Source: G965197005 sp965197005 | GTDB lineage: Bacteria; Pseudomonadota; Gammaproteobacteria; Pseudomonadales; Oceanobacteraceae | Assembly (NCBI GenBank): GCA_965197005.1 | Contig: OZ239982.1 | Span: forward strand, 868,001-932,000 | DNA: 64,000 nucleotides | Reading direction: 5' to 3' | In this document: one piece after another, positions 45,531 through 54,318 of the stretch | How positions within the stretch are numbered: the first letter of the stretch is position 1 | Layout of the letters: every line of letters starts with the position of its first letter | The notes under the pieces: model-generated | Database searches by the model: none | What the model was told of the DNA's origin: nothing | What the model saw: only the letters and a program-made list of their open reading frames with translations | Position numbers and translations under genes: made by a program

Positions 45531-48500
45531 TTAGTCCTCTCTTTTTGTCCAGATTTTTAATAGCCGTAAGAGCTTATCTTGATTAATGGGTTTTGCCATA
45601 TAGTCGTTTGCGCCAGCATCAATACATTTTTGTCTGTCTTCTTTTTGAGCTTTGGCTGTAAGTGCAATAATAGGTAGGTTTTTAAACTTATCAATTTTGC
45701 GTATCGCTTCCATTGCTTCATAACCGTTCATTACTGGCATCATTATGTCCATTAGGATAATGTCAAACTGGTGTTTTTCATCTTGTAAAATGCTCAGTGC
45801 CTCTTGACCATTTTCTGCAGAGACAATTTCAATGTCTTTTAATTCTAAAATAGAAGATAGGGCATAGATATTTTTAATGTCGTCATCGACTAGCAGCACT
45901 TTTTTTGCACTAAGCAATTCATCGTTATCTAGTGCATCTTCTAGAAGTTCTTGTTTTTCTTCATTGAGGCTGTCCTTTACGGTATGTAAAAATAAGGAGG
46001 TTTCTTCTATGAGTTTGGCATGTGAGGTAACGGTTTTTAAAACCACAGAACCTGCGTGTTTTTTAAAGTCAAACAGTGCCTGAGGGGTGAAATCATGTTC
46101 AGCATAAATAATAATGGGCTTGCTAATGTCTTGTTGCTTGGCATCTTCAATAAAGCTAATTACATTGTCATTAGAAATGCTGGTATTGATGATAATACAG
46201 TCTATTTTCTTATCGTCTTTGATGGCACGTTTTAATCCTGTTTTGTTGTCTTTTTCTAAAATAATATCAATATGTTTATCTGCCAAAAGTTTATTTAAAC
46301 CTCCATCTTTGCCCTCAATAATAAGCAAGGTTTTGCGGTCTTTGTTCGCAAAATCAACCAGAGAGGCAATAGAGAGGTCTAGGTTGTCGGTAGAAAGCGG
46401 TTTTTTGATAAAATCAACTGCGCCCAGTTTTTTAGTGAGGCTATTGTCTTCACTAAAAGATAAAATTTTAATCGGAATGTGTCTGGTTTCTATGTCTGCT
46501 TTAAGCACTCTTAATACTTCTATGCCATCTAAGATAGGCAGCATAAGGTCAAGTAAGATGGCTTTGGGCTTGTATTCTCTCGCTAAGGATATGGCACTGT
46601 TGCCATCATAGGTGGCAATGGCTTTATACCCTAACCTATGCACTTCATCAACAATAATACTTGAGAATAATTTGTCATCTTCAACGACTAATATAACGGT
46701 ATCCCCTTGTTGTATTTCATCTTTTTTGCAGTTTATTTCTGCTTTTTTAGGCTCTCCTTTTAGTGGAGCGTCACTTTCTTGGGCTATGGGGTTGCTGTCA
46801 GTTGCGGGGGCTTTTGAGGCTTTAACTAACGGCGTAACTTGGTTTTGAGTGTGCTGCTTTTGTGTTTCTTGCTGCGGTGTGTCATCAAGATTTTCTATCA
46901 GCTTTTCATCTAGGGTTTGGGTATCTATTTTACTGGGAATAAATAAGGCAAATTCAGAGCCTTTGCCAACATCTGATGTAACGGCAATACGTCCCCCTAA
47001 AAGACCTGCAAATTCTTTTGAAATACTTAAACCTAATCCAGTCCCTCCGTATTTACGACTGGTACTGCCGTCCGCTTGGCGGAAGGCTTCAAAGATAAAG
47101 TCAATTTTCTCTTTTTCTATACCAATGCCACTATCGGTAACCGATAATTTAAGTGCCCTTGTGTCTTTGTCTGCCTCTGTGTTGGCTTCAATTTTTAGCT
47201 CTACTATGCCATGTTCATCGGTAAATTTAATCGCATTGGAGAGGAAGTTTTTTATAATTTGTGTGAGCTTGGTTTTATCTGTCACAAAACTGGTTAAAGA
47301 GTGTTGACTGATAGTTTTTTTAAGCTCAATTTGTTTGTTTTCAGCTTGGGGGGAGAACAGTTGGTGCAGCTCTTCAACCAATTCTTTTGCGTCTACTTTT
47401 TCTATATTTAAAGTCATTAATTTGGCTTCAATTTTAGATAAATCTAAAATATCGTTAATTAAGTTTAATAAACTATTGCCTGCACCATGAATGATGGCAG
47501 CATGTTTGTTGACTTTTTCTAGGTCTAGTTTTTTGCTGGTCGCTAGGGTATTTGATAGCAATAGCATGGAGTTTAGAGGTGTTCTTAATTCATGCGACAT
47601 ATTGGCTAAAAATTCAGATTTATAACGGCTTGCATCTTCCAGCTCTTTTGCTCGCTTATTGACCTCTACCTGTACTGCTTGTAAATCTTCATTTTTAACT
47701 TCTAATTCATTTTTTTGCTTGTCTATTGCTAATCTTTGGTTTTCTAATTCTTCATTTTGCTGTTTAAGCCTAATGGATTGTTTTTCTAATTCTTCAGACT
47801 GGGTTTGTGATTGTACCAGTAAGTTATTGGTGGCTTTTGCCTGTAAAGAAGCATATAAAGAGCCAGATAAAATAGTGAGCGTTGATTCTACATATTCTAG
47901 CTGTACTTTGTTAAATGGTTCGTAGGAGGCAATTTCAATTACACCAATTAATTCATCTTTAAAAATAAGAGGAGATGTATAGGTATTAAGTGCTTTATTG
48001 CGTGTCGTGGCACTGTTTATTTCTATATTGTCTGTGACGTTGGTTAATAATATAGGTTGTTTTTCATAGGCAACTTGCCCAACAATGCCTTCGCCTACTT
48101 TAAATTCATTGGATATGCTTGCTCTTTTAACATAAGCATAAGAGCCTTCTAGCTTGAGGACTTTATCGTTGGCATTATAAATATACAGTGCGCCCATACC
48201 TGCGTTTACATAACGAGATAATTTGGTAATGGCAGTTTTTACTTGGTCTGATAGTTTGTCTTTATCTAGTACCACTTTATTTAAGATAGAGACCCCATCT
48301 TTAATCCAGTTTTGATTTTTATTTTCGGTATCAGAATTGGATAGTACATTAATCATGGTATTGATGTTGTTTTTTAATTCTAAAAACTCGCCTTTGGCAT
48401 TGATATCAATTTCACGAGTTAAGTCACCACTGGCAACTGCCATAGCCACTTCTTTAATACTTCTTACTTGGTCTGTGAGGGAGTCCGCCATGCCGTTTAC

Positions 48501-51410
48501 GTTATTGGTTAAATCGAGCCAAGTACCAGAGACACCTTCAACCTTGGCTTGTCCGCCAAGTAGTCCGTCTGTGCCTACTTCTTTGGCTACCCTTGTTACC
48601 TCTGAAGAAAACAGTGAAAGCTGGTCAACCATGGTATTAATGGTGCCTTTTAGCTCTAATATCTCGCCTTTGGCATCAATGGTGATTTTTTGGGTTAATG
48701 AACCTTTGGCAACGGCGGTGGTTACATCGGCAATGTTACGCACCTGTGCGGTTAAGGAGTTTGCCATGCCATTTACGTTATTGGTTAAGTCTAACCAAGT
48801 ACCAGAGACACCCTCTACTTCTGCTTGTCCACCAAGTAGTCCGTCTGTGCCCACTTCTTTGGCTACCCTTGTTACCTCAGAGGCAAACAGTGAAAGCTGG
48901 TCAACCATGGTGTTAATGGTGCCTTTTAGTTCTAATATCTCGCCTTTGGCATCAATGGTGATTTTTTGAGTTAAATTACCGTTGGCAACAGCGGTGGTAA
49001 CATCAGCAATGTTACGCACCTGTGCGGTTAAAGAGTCGGCCATGCCATTTACGTTATTGGTTAAGTCTAACCAAGTGCCAGATACGCCATCTACCTTGGC
49101 TTGTCCACCAAGTAATCCGTCTGTACCTACTTCTTTGGCAACCCTAGTTACCTCAGAGGCAAATAGGGCGAGCTGGTCAACCATGGTGTTAATGGTGCCT
49201 TTTAGTTCTTGAATTTCGCCTTTGGCATCAACGGTAATTTTTTGGGTTAAATTACCGTTGGCAACAGCGGTGGTAACATCAGCAATGTTACGCACCTGTG
49301 CGGTTAGGGAGTTTGCCATGCCATTTACGTTATTGGTTAAGTCTAACCAAGTACCAGAGACACCTTCTACTTCTGCTTGTCCGCCAAGTAATCCGTCTGT
49401 ACCTACTTCTTTGGCAACCCTAGTTACCTCAGAGGCAAATAGGGCGAGCTGGTCAACCATGGTGTTAATGGTGCCTTTTAGTTCTTGAATTTCGCCTTTG
49501 GCATCAACGGTAATTTTTTGGGTTAAATTACCGTTGGCAACAGCGGTGGTAACATCAGCAATGTTACGCACCTGTGCGGTTAGGGAGTTTGCCATGCCAT
49601 TTACGTTGTTGGTTAAGTCTAACCAAGTACCAGAGACACCTTTAACCTTGGCTTGCCCACCAAGTAATCCGTCTGTACCTACTTCTTTGGCTACCCTAGT
49701 TACCTCAGAGGCAAATAGGGCGAGCTGGTCAACCATGGTGTTAATAGTGCCTTTTAGTTCTTGAATTTCGCCTTTGGCATCAACAGTAATTTTTTGGGTT
49801 AAATTACCGTTGGCAACAGCGGTGGTAACATCAGCAATGTTACGTACCTGTGCGGTTAAAGAGTCGGCCATGCCATTTACGTTGTTGGTTAAGTCTAACC
49901 AAGTACCAGATACGCCATCTACCTTGGCTTGTCCGCCAAGTAATCCGTCTGTACCTACTTCTTTGGCAACCCTTGTTACCTCAGAGGCAAATAGGGCGAG
50001 CTGGTCAACCATGGTGTTAATGGTGCCTTTTAGTTCTTGAATTTCGCCTTTGGCATCAACGGTAATTTTTTGGGTTAAATTGCCGTTGGCAACGGCGGTG
50101 GTAACATCGGCAATGTTACGTACCTGTGCGGTTAAAGAGTCTGCCATGCCATTTACGTTATTGGTTAAGTCTAACCAAGTGCCAGATACGCCATCTACCT
50201 TGGCTTGTCCGCCAAGTAATCCGTCTGTACCTACTTCTTTGGCAACCCTAGTTACCTCAGAGGCAAATAGGGCGAGCTGGTCAACCATGGTGTTAATAGT
50301 GCCTTTTAGTTCTTGAATTTCGCCTTTGGCATCAACGGTAATTTTTTGGGTTAAATTACCGTTGGCAACGGCGGTGGTAACATCGGCAATGTTACGCACC
50401 TGTGCGGTTAGGGAGTTTGCCATGCCATTTACGTTATTGGTTAAGTCTAACCAAGTACCAGATACGCCATCGACCTTGGCTTGCCCACCAAGTAGTCCGT
50501 CTGTGCCTACTTCTTTGGCTACCCTTGTTACCTCAGAGGCAAACAGCACAAGCTGGTCAACCATGGTGTTAATGGTGCCTTTTAGCTCTTGAATTTCGCC
50601 TTTGGCATCAACGGTAATTTTTTGGGTTAAATTACCGTTGGCAACGGCGGTGGTAACATCGGCAATGTTACGCACCTGTGCGGTTAAAGAGTCTGCCATG
50701 CCATTTACGTTATTGGTTAAGTCTAACCAAGTACCAGAGACACCTTCGACCTTGGCTTGTCCACCAAGTAGTCCGTCTGTACCTACTTCTTTGGCAACCC
50801 TAGTTACCTCAGAGGCAAACAGTGACAGCTGGTCAACCATGGTGTTGATGGTAATTGCAAGGTTTAAAAAGTCGCCACTGATTTCAAAATTATCAATTTT
50901 TAGGCGCATTTTGGTGGTTAGGTTGCCTTTTGCCACATTGTTAATGACGGTGGTAATCTCATCAACTGGCGTGGATAGGGATTCTAAAATCAGATTAAAG
51001 TTGGAGATAATTTCAAACCATTTTCCTTCAAGTTCATCGGTATCTAATCTTGAATCGATTTTACCATTTTCTGTAATGGCTTTTTTTAAACGATTAATAT
51101 GGCGATTTATTCTGTCAAGGTGTTTGGCTACGCTGTTATATTTTCTATAGACAATTTCATAGTCGTTGTTTTTGATATCCACATTGTCAACAAGTTGATA
51201 GCTACCATCTTGGATTGATTGCATCATATCAACTGCTTGCTTAATTTGCTGCTGTGAATTGTGTTTTATATTAAGCAGTTGTTCGGTTATTTTTTGGTAT
51301 TTTTTATCTTTAAAATACTGTAAACGTTTTTCTTTAAAATCAAAAGAATGACTTGCAAACTGCTCTAAAACCATGAGCAGTTCTTGGTAGTATTCATCAC
51401 TTATCCACAT
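45531..51410 (-). CDS. cytosolic hybrid sensor kinase with a nine-unit HAMP array
   Basis: A 1959-residue hybrid histidine kinase with no signal peptide or membrane segment. Order: a helical N-terminus (1-185) that includes one divergent HAMP-like unit, nine consecutive 92-residue HAMP-type units (188-1015), one diverged continuation, a GAF domain (about 1050-1200), a coiled coil, HisKA with FLANMSHELRTPL (phospho-His near 1270), a HATPase domain (NAIKFTD, GTGLGLSISK), a receiver with LLDLMLPILDG, a degenerate middle receiver and a final receiver with LMDIMMPVMNG. The layout recalls fungal group III kinases (Nik1/Os-1), known osmosensors with HAMP repeats. It starts 3 nt after the response regulator-GGDEF gene. 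Confidence 0.93.
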   Translation of the reverse strand: MWISDEYYQELLMVLEQFASHSFDFKEKRLQYFKDKKYQKITEQLLNIKHNSQQQIKQAVDMMQSIQDGSYQLVDNVDIKNNDYEIVYRKYNSVAKHLDRINRHINRLKKAITENGKIDSRLDTDELEGKWFEIISNFNLILESLSTPVDEITTVINNVAKGNLTTKMRLKIDNFEISGDFLNLAITINTMVDQLSLFASEVTRVAKEVGTDGLLGGQAKVEGVSGTWLDLTNNVNGMADSLTAQVRNIADVTTAVANGNLTQKITVDAKGEIQELKGTINTMVDQLVLFASEVTRVAKEVGTDGLLGGQAKVDGVSGTWLDLTNNVNGMANSLTAQVRNIADVTTAVANGNLTQKITVDAKGEIQELKGTINTMVDQLALFASEVTRVAKEVGTDGLLGGQAKVDGVSGTWLDLTNNVNGMADSLTAQVRNIADVTTAVANGNLTQKITVDAKGEIQELKGTINTMVDQLALFASEVTRVAKEVGTDGLLGGQAKVDGVSGTWLDLTNNVNGMADSLTAQVRNIADVTTAVANGNLTQKITVDAKGEIQELKGTINTMVDQLALFASEVTRVAKEVGTDGLLGGQAKVKGVSGTWLDLTNNVNGMANSLTAQVRNIADVTTAVANGNLTQKITVDAKGEIQELKGTINTMVDQLALFASEVTRVAKEVGTDGLLGGQAEVEGVSGTWLDLTNNVNGMANSLTAQVRNIADVTTAVANGNLTQKITVDAKGEIQELKGTINTMVDQLALFASEVTRVAKEVGTDGLLGGQAKVDGVSGTWLDLTNNVNGMADSLTAQVRNIADVTTAVANGNLTQKITIDAKGEILELKGTINTMVDQLSLFASEVTRVAKEVGTDGLLGGQAEVEGVSGTWLDLTNNVNGMANSLTAQVRNIADVTTAVAKGSLTQKITIDAKGEILELKGTINTMVDQLSLFSSEVTRVAKEVGTDGLLGGQAKVEGVSGTWLDLTNNVNGMADSLTDQVRSIKEVAMAVASGDLTREIDINAKGEFLELKNNINTMINVLSNSDTENKNQNWIKDGVSILNKVVLDKDKLSDQVKTAITKLSRYVNAGMGALYIYNANDKVLKLEGSYAYVKRASISNEFKVGEGIVGQVAYEKQPILLTNVTDNIEINSATTRNKALNTYTSPLIFKDELIGVIEIASYEPFNKVQLEYVESTLTILSGSLYASLQAKATNNLLVQSQTQSEELEKQSIRLKQQNEELENQRLAIDKQKNELEVKNEDLQAVQVEVNKRAKELEDASRYKSEFLANMSHELRTPLNSMLLLSNTLATSKKLDLEKVNKHAAIIHGAGNSLLNLINDILDLSKIEAKLMTLNIEKVDAKELVEELHQLFSPQAENKQIELKKTISQHSLTSFVTDKTKLTQIIKNFLSNAIKFTDEHGIVELKIEANTEADKDTRALKLSVTDSGIGIEKEKIDFIFEAFRQADGSTSRKYGGTGLGLSISKEFAGLLGGRIAVTSDVGKGSEFALFIPSKIDTQTLDEKLIENLDDTPQQETQKQHTQNQVTPLVKASKAPATDSNPIAQESDAPLKGEPKKAEINCKKDEIQQGDTVILVVEDDKLFSSIIVDEVHRLGYKAIATYDGNSAISLAREYKPKAILLDLMLPILDGIEVLRVLKADIETRHIPIKILSFSEDNSLTKKLGAVDFIKKPLSTDNLDLSIASLVDFANKDRKTLLIIEGKDGGLNKLLADKHIDIILEKDNKTGLKRAIKDDKKIDCIIINTSISNDNVISFIEDAKQQDISKPIIIYAEHDFTPQALFDFKKHAGSVVLKTVTSHAKLIEETSLFLHTVKDSLNEEKQELLEDALDNDELLSAKKVLLVDDDIKNIYALSSILELKDIEIVSAENGQEALSILQDEKHQFDIILMDIMMPVMNGYEAMEAIRKIDKFKNLPIIALTAKAQKEDRQKCIDAGANDYMAKPINQDKLLRLLKIWTKRED
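48366..50849 (-). repeat. nine exact-length 276-bp tandem units encoding HAMP modules
   Basis: Nine head-to-tail units of exactly 276 bp (92 codons) each begin I-N-T-M-V-D-Q-L and contain SEVTRVAKEVGTDGLLGGQA, GVSGTWLDLTNNVNGM, SLTAQVRNIADVTTAVA and a terminal AKGE-ELKGT. Variation is limited to a few sites, such as A-K-V-D, A-K-V-E, A-K-V-K or A-E-V-E before GVSG and M-A-D or M-A-N before SLT. Such near-identity suggests recent duplication or gene conversion. Confidence 0.95.
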
Positions 51411-51413
51411 AAA

Positions 51414-52739
51414 TTATGCCTTGGTATTTTCGGTACTGTTAGAATTTAATACAACTGTATTTCTGCCTTTTTCTTTGGCGGTATATAGTAGTTTGTCTGT
51501 TGCTTTAAATAGACTGGCAAGGTCTGTTATGTCTTGACCTTTTTTACAGGTTAGTCCCATAGAGATGGTTAGGTATTTGCTGGCATCATTCGATGTATTT
51601 TCTATTTTAAGTGCCTCTACACGTTCTTTGATGTTGTTCATAAAACCAAAGGCTTTTAATTTGTCTTCAGCACTAAAAACAATGGCAAATTCTTCTCCTC
51701 CAATGCGAAAGCAGTAATCATCTGCTCGGTGTATGGAGCTTTTTAGCACTTTGGCAACTTCTTGTAGGGCATTATCGCCTGCTTGGTGTCCGTAGGTGTC
51801 GTTATAGCCTTTGAATTTGTCTATATCGAGCATGGCAAAGGAAACCAGTTTGTCATGGCGTTTTGCGCTGTTAATGATTTTCGGTACAATCTGATCAAAA
51901 TAGCGGCGGTTAAAAATACCTGTTAGTGCGTCTGTAATGGAGATTTCTTCTAGGTGTTTTTTGTTGGTAATATCTTGTTTGATTGAGGTGTAGCCAATCT
52001 TTTTGCCTGTTTGGTTATAAACAGGGGAGATTAGCATTTCTACCCAATAAGGTTGATTGTTTTTTGCTTTGTTTTTAATTTGCCCACGCCAAGTTTTCCC
52101 TTTGTTTAATATGCCCCACATTTTTTCATAAAATGCATCTTCTGTATCAGGACTTCTTATTATGCGGTGAGTTTGACCGATTAATTCTTTTTTTGTATAG
52201 CCTGATATTTTACAGAAGGCTTGGGATACTCGGGTTATTTTACCAAATTCATCGGTATCGCTTGAGATGATGTATTCATCAATTAAATTCATATAATCGG
52301 CTAGGGTATTATCAAATTCCTGCTTTTGTAGTTTTTGTGCTAAAAAAACAGTAATGTACATTTTTACTTTATTTAAAAGCTGAAACTTTTCTATGGGCTT
52401 GGTAAAGTAATCAAGCGCGCCCACTTCAAAGCCACGACTGATAAACTCTTCTGATTTAAACTCGGCGGTTAAAAAGACAATGCGAATTTGTGCTGTTTTA
52501 GCAGATGATTTTAGAATTTCAGCCACTTCAAAACCGTCCATGCCCGGCATTCTTACATCTAGTAAGATAAGGTCTATTTCTTCTTTTAGTGCAATGCGTA
52601 ACGCTTCTTCTCCACTATCTGCACAGATTAGATTTAAGCCTTTAAAGTGCTCGTCTGTAATGTCTAATTCTTCAAGTAGCACCTCAAGGGCATAGAGATT
52701 TTCTTTTACATCGTCAACTATCAATAGATTAAATTTCAT
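51414..52739 (-). CDS. response regulator with PAS and GGDEF domains
   Basis: A 441-residue protein: receiver domain (1-125, acceptor Asp61 in LLLDVRMPGMDG), a coiled linker, a PAS domain (about 140-260, GKITRVSQAFCKISGYTKKEL, ending IGYTSIKQDITNKKHLEE), and a GGDEF domain with an intact GGEEF near residue 346. It likely makes c-di-GMP when phosphorylated. It is directly upstream of the HAMP-array kinase, three bases apart, so the kinase is its probable partner. It also carries a KxGxD-like region (ITDALTGIFNRRYFD) typical of GGDEF proteins. Confidence 0.93.
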   Translation of the reverse strand: MKFNLLIVDDVKENLYALEVLLEELDITDEHFKGLNLICADSGEEALRIALKEEIDLILLDVRMPGMDGFEVAEILKSSAKTAQIRIVFLTAEFKSEEFISRGFEVGALDYFTKPIEKFQLLNKVKMYITVFLAQKLQKQEFDNTLADYMNLIDEYIISSDTDEFGKITRVSQAFCKISGYTKKELIGQTHRIIRSPDTEDAFYEKMWGILNKGKTWRGQIKNKAKNNQPYWVEMLISPVYNQTGKKIGYTSIKQDITNKKHLEEISITDALTGIFNRRYFDQIVPKIINSAKRHDKLVSFAMLDIDKFKGYNDTYGHQAGDNALQEVAKVLKSSIHRADDYCFRIGGEEFAIVFSAEDKLKAFGFMNNIKERVEALKIENTSNDASKYLTISMGLTCKKGQDITDLASLFKATDKLLYTAKEKGRNTVVLNSNSTENTKA

Positions 52740-52888
52740 TTATCCGCCTTTTATGTAACTCATTGTACTAAGAGATATGCCTTGCTCCGTTATTGTTATT
52801 GAGTGTCCATTTAAGCATGCTTGCAGGCTGTTTAAATGAGCAATCATGTTTATCTGGAGAGGTTATATATCTCTATGAGAATTAATAT

Positions 52889-52908
52889 CTTTTAAATATA
52901 TTTAAAAG
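52889..52908. promoter_or_regulatory. perfect 20-bp AT-rich palindrome
   Basis: CTTTTAAATA is followed directly by TATTTAAAAG, its exact reverse complement. It lies 150 bp before the response regulator start. It could be an operator or a hairpin; AT-rich sequence makes chance possible. Confidence 0.35.
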
Positions 52909-53050
52909 CATAAAGATAAATTTAGTATAAATATGTGATTAGTAAAGGTTAGATAGTCTTATTTTAACCGCTAAGCGTCTTTATTTTTAAGGATACTAAG
53001 ACTTGCTTAATGCTGATTTGTTATTTAATTGTTGCTGGGTAGGTTTGATA

Positions 53051-53086
53051 CCTAGATAAAGGTATGGAGGATAGGCTTTATCTAGG
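53051..53086 (-). terminator. inverted repeat after metZ, possible terminator
   Basis: CCTAGATAAAG (53051-53061) and CTTTATCTAGG (53076-53086) form a perfect 11-bp stem with a 14-nt loop, 8 bp after the metZ stop. There is no T tract on the metZ side, so it may act by another means. Confidence 0.5.
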
Positions 53087-53094
53087 GGTGATGA

Positions 53095-54318
53095 CTAGGC
53101 TAATAGTTGAAGTCCTAAAGCGAGGTCTGCTTGAATATCTGTCACTTCTTCTAAGCCTACAGCAACACGCACTAAGCCATCACTAATGCCGCTTTGTGCA
53201 CGTTGCTCTGGCGTTAAACGACTGTGTGTGGTTGTTGCAGGGTGGGTTATGGTGGTTTTAGCGTCGCCTAAATTGGCGGTAATAGATATCATGCAGGTGG
53301 CATCTATCAGTTGCCATGCACCTTTTTGACCGCCTGCTACTTCAAAGGCAATAACACCGCCACCACCTTGTTGCTGGCGCTGAGCCAGTTGGTATTGGGG
53401 GTGGTTGGGGAGTCCGCAATAATGTACTGCATTTACCGCAGGTTGTAGGGTTAACCAGTTGGCAAGTTTGAGGGCGTTATCGCAATGTGCTTGCATTCTT
53501 AGCTTGAGGGTTTCTAAACCTTTGGTAAAAACCCACGCATTAAAAGGACTCATACTAGGCCCTGCTGAACGTAGTACGCCTATAACGGGTTCTATTAAAT
53601 GTTCAGAGCCTAATACGGCACCACCTAGACAGCGTCCTTGTCCGTCAATATATTTGGTGGCAGAGTGAATGACTAAATCTGCACCTAAGCTAAGGGGTTT
53701 TTGTAAAGCGGGCGTACAAAAGCAATTATCTACGACCAGTAAGGCTTGCTGTTTTTGGCTTAGTTTGGCAAGGGCACTGATATCGGCTATTTCATTTAAT
53801 GGATTTGACGGCGATTCTAAATACAGCATGCGGGTATTAGGTTGAATGCTTTGTTCCCAACCCTGTATATCTAGCAAGTCTACATAGCTTATTTGAATGT
53901 TGAATTTGCTTAAGAATTTTTCAAATAGGACGTTGGTTGAGCCAAAGATATTGCGTGATGCTAAAAGGTGGTCGCCTGCTTGTAAATGGGCAATACAGGT
54001 TGCATAAATGGCTGCCATACCTGAGGCTGTTGCAGCACAGGCCTCGGCTTGTTCTAAAGCAGCAAGGCGTTGTTCAAAGGTGCGTACTGTGGGGTTGGTA
54101 TAGCGTGAGTAAACATTGCCCTCACTCTCCCCAGAGAAACGGGCAGCGGCTTCGGCAGCGGAGTTAAATACATAGCTGCTGGTTAAAAATAGGGCTTCGC
54201 CATGTTCGTTTTCTGGACTGCGAGTTTGCCCTGCACGTACTGCAAGGGTAGCAAAATCGGCATGGGTTAAATCAGATTGGTAGCGAAAATTGCGTGCGGA
54301 AAAATCAGGCACTGTCAT
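53095..54318 (-). CDS. metZ: O-succinylhomoserine sulfhydrylase MetZ
   Basis: PLP-dependent Cys/Met-metabolism enzyme making homocysteine from O-succinylhomoserine and sulfide. The PLP lysine lies in HSATKYIDGQGRCLGG, and the substrate-site NVYSRYTNPTVRTFE and LRSAGPSMSPFNAW follow the MetZ pattern. The 407-residue length fits. The start overlaps the purF stop as ATGA, the cvpA-purF-metZ order of Pseudomonas. Confidence 0.93.
   Translation of the reverse strand: MTVPDFSARNFRYQSDLTHADFATLAVRAGQTRSPENEHGEALFLTSSYVFNSAAEAAARFSGESEGNVYSRYTNPTVRTFEQRLAALEQAEACAATASGMAAIYATCIAHLQAGDHLLASRNIFGSTNVLFEKFLSKFNIQISYVDLLDIQGWEQSIQPNTRMLYLESPSNPLNEIADISALAKLSQKQQALLVVDNCFCTPALQKPLSLGADLVIHSATKYIDGQGRCLGGAVLGSEHLIEPVIGVLRSAGPSMSPFNAWVFTKGLETLKLRMQAHCDNALKLANWLTLQPAVNAVHYCGLPNHPQYQLAQRQQQGGGGVIAFEVAGGQKGAWQLIDATCMISITANLGDAKTTITHPATTTHSRLTPEQRAQSGISDGLVRVAVGLEEVTDIQADLALGLQLLA

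Larger units (their letters stand above)
52740..53094 (-). other. promoter region of the signalling operon (355 bp)
   Basis: AT-rich gap between the response regulator start and the metZ stop. It contains a perfect 20-bp palindrome (52889-52908) and an 11-bp inverted repeat beside the metZ stop (53051-53086). No ORF or RNA gene is seen. Confidence 0.6.

Noticed and set aside
48337..51150. Long plus-strand open frames opposite the HAMP array
   Set aside because: They repeat every 276 bp in step with the kinase units and lack independent ribosome binding sites; they are shadows of the repeat.
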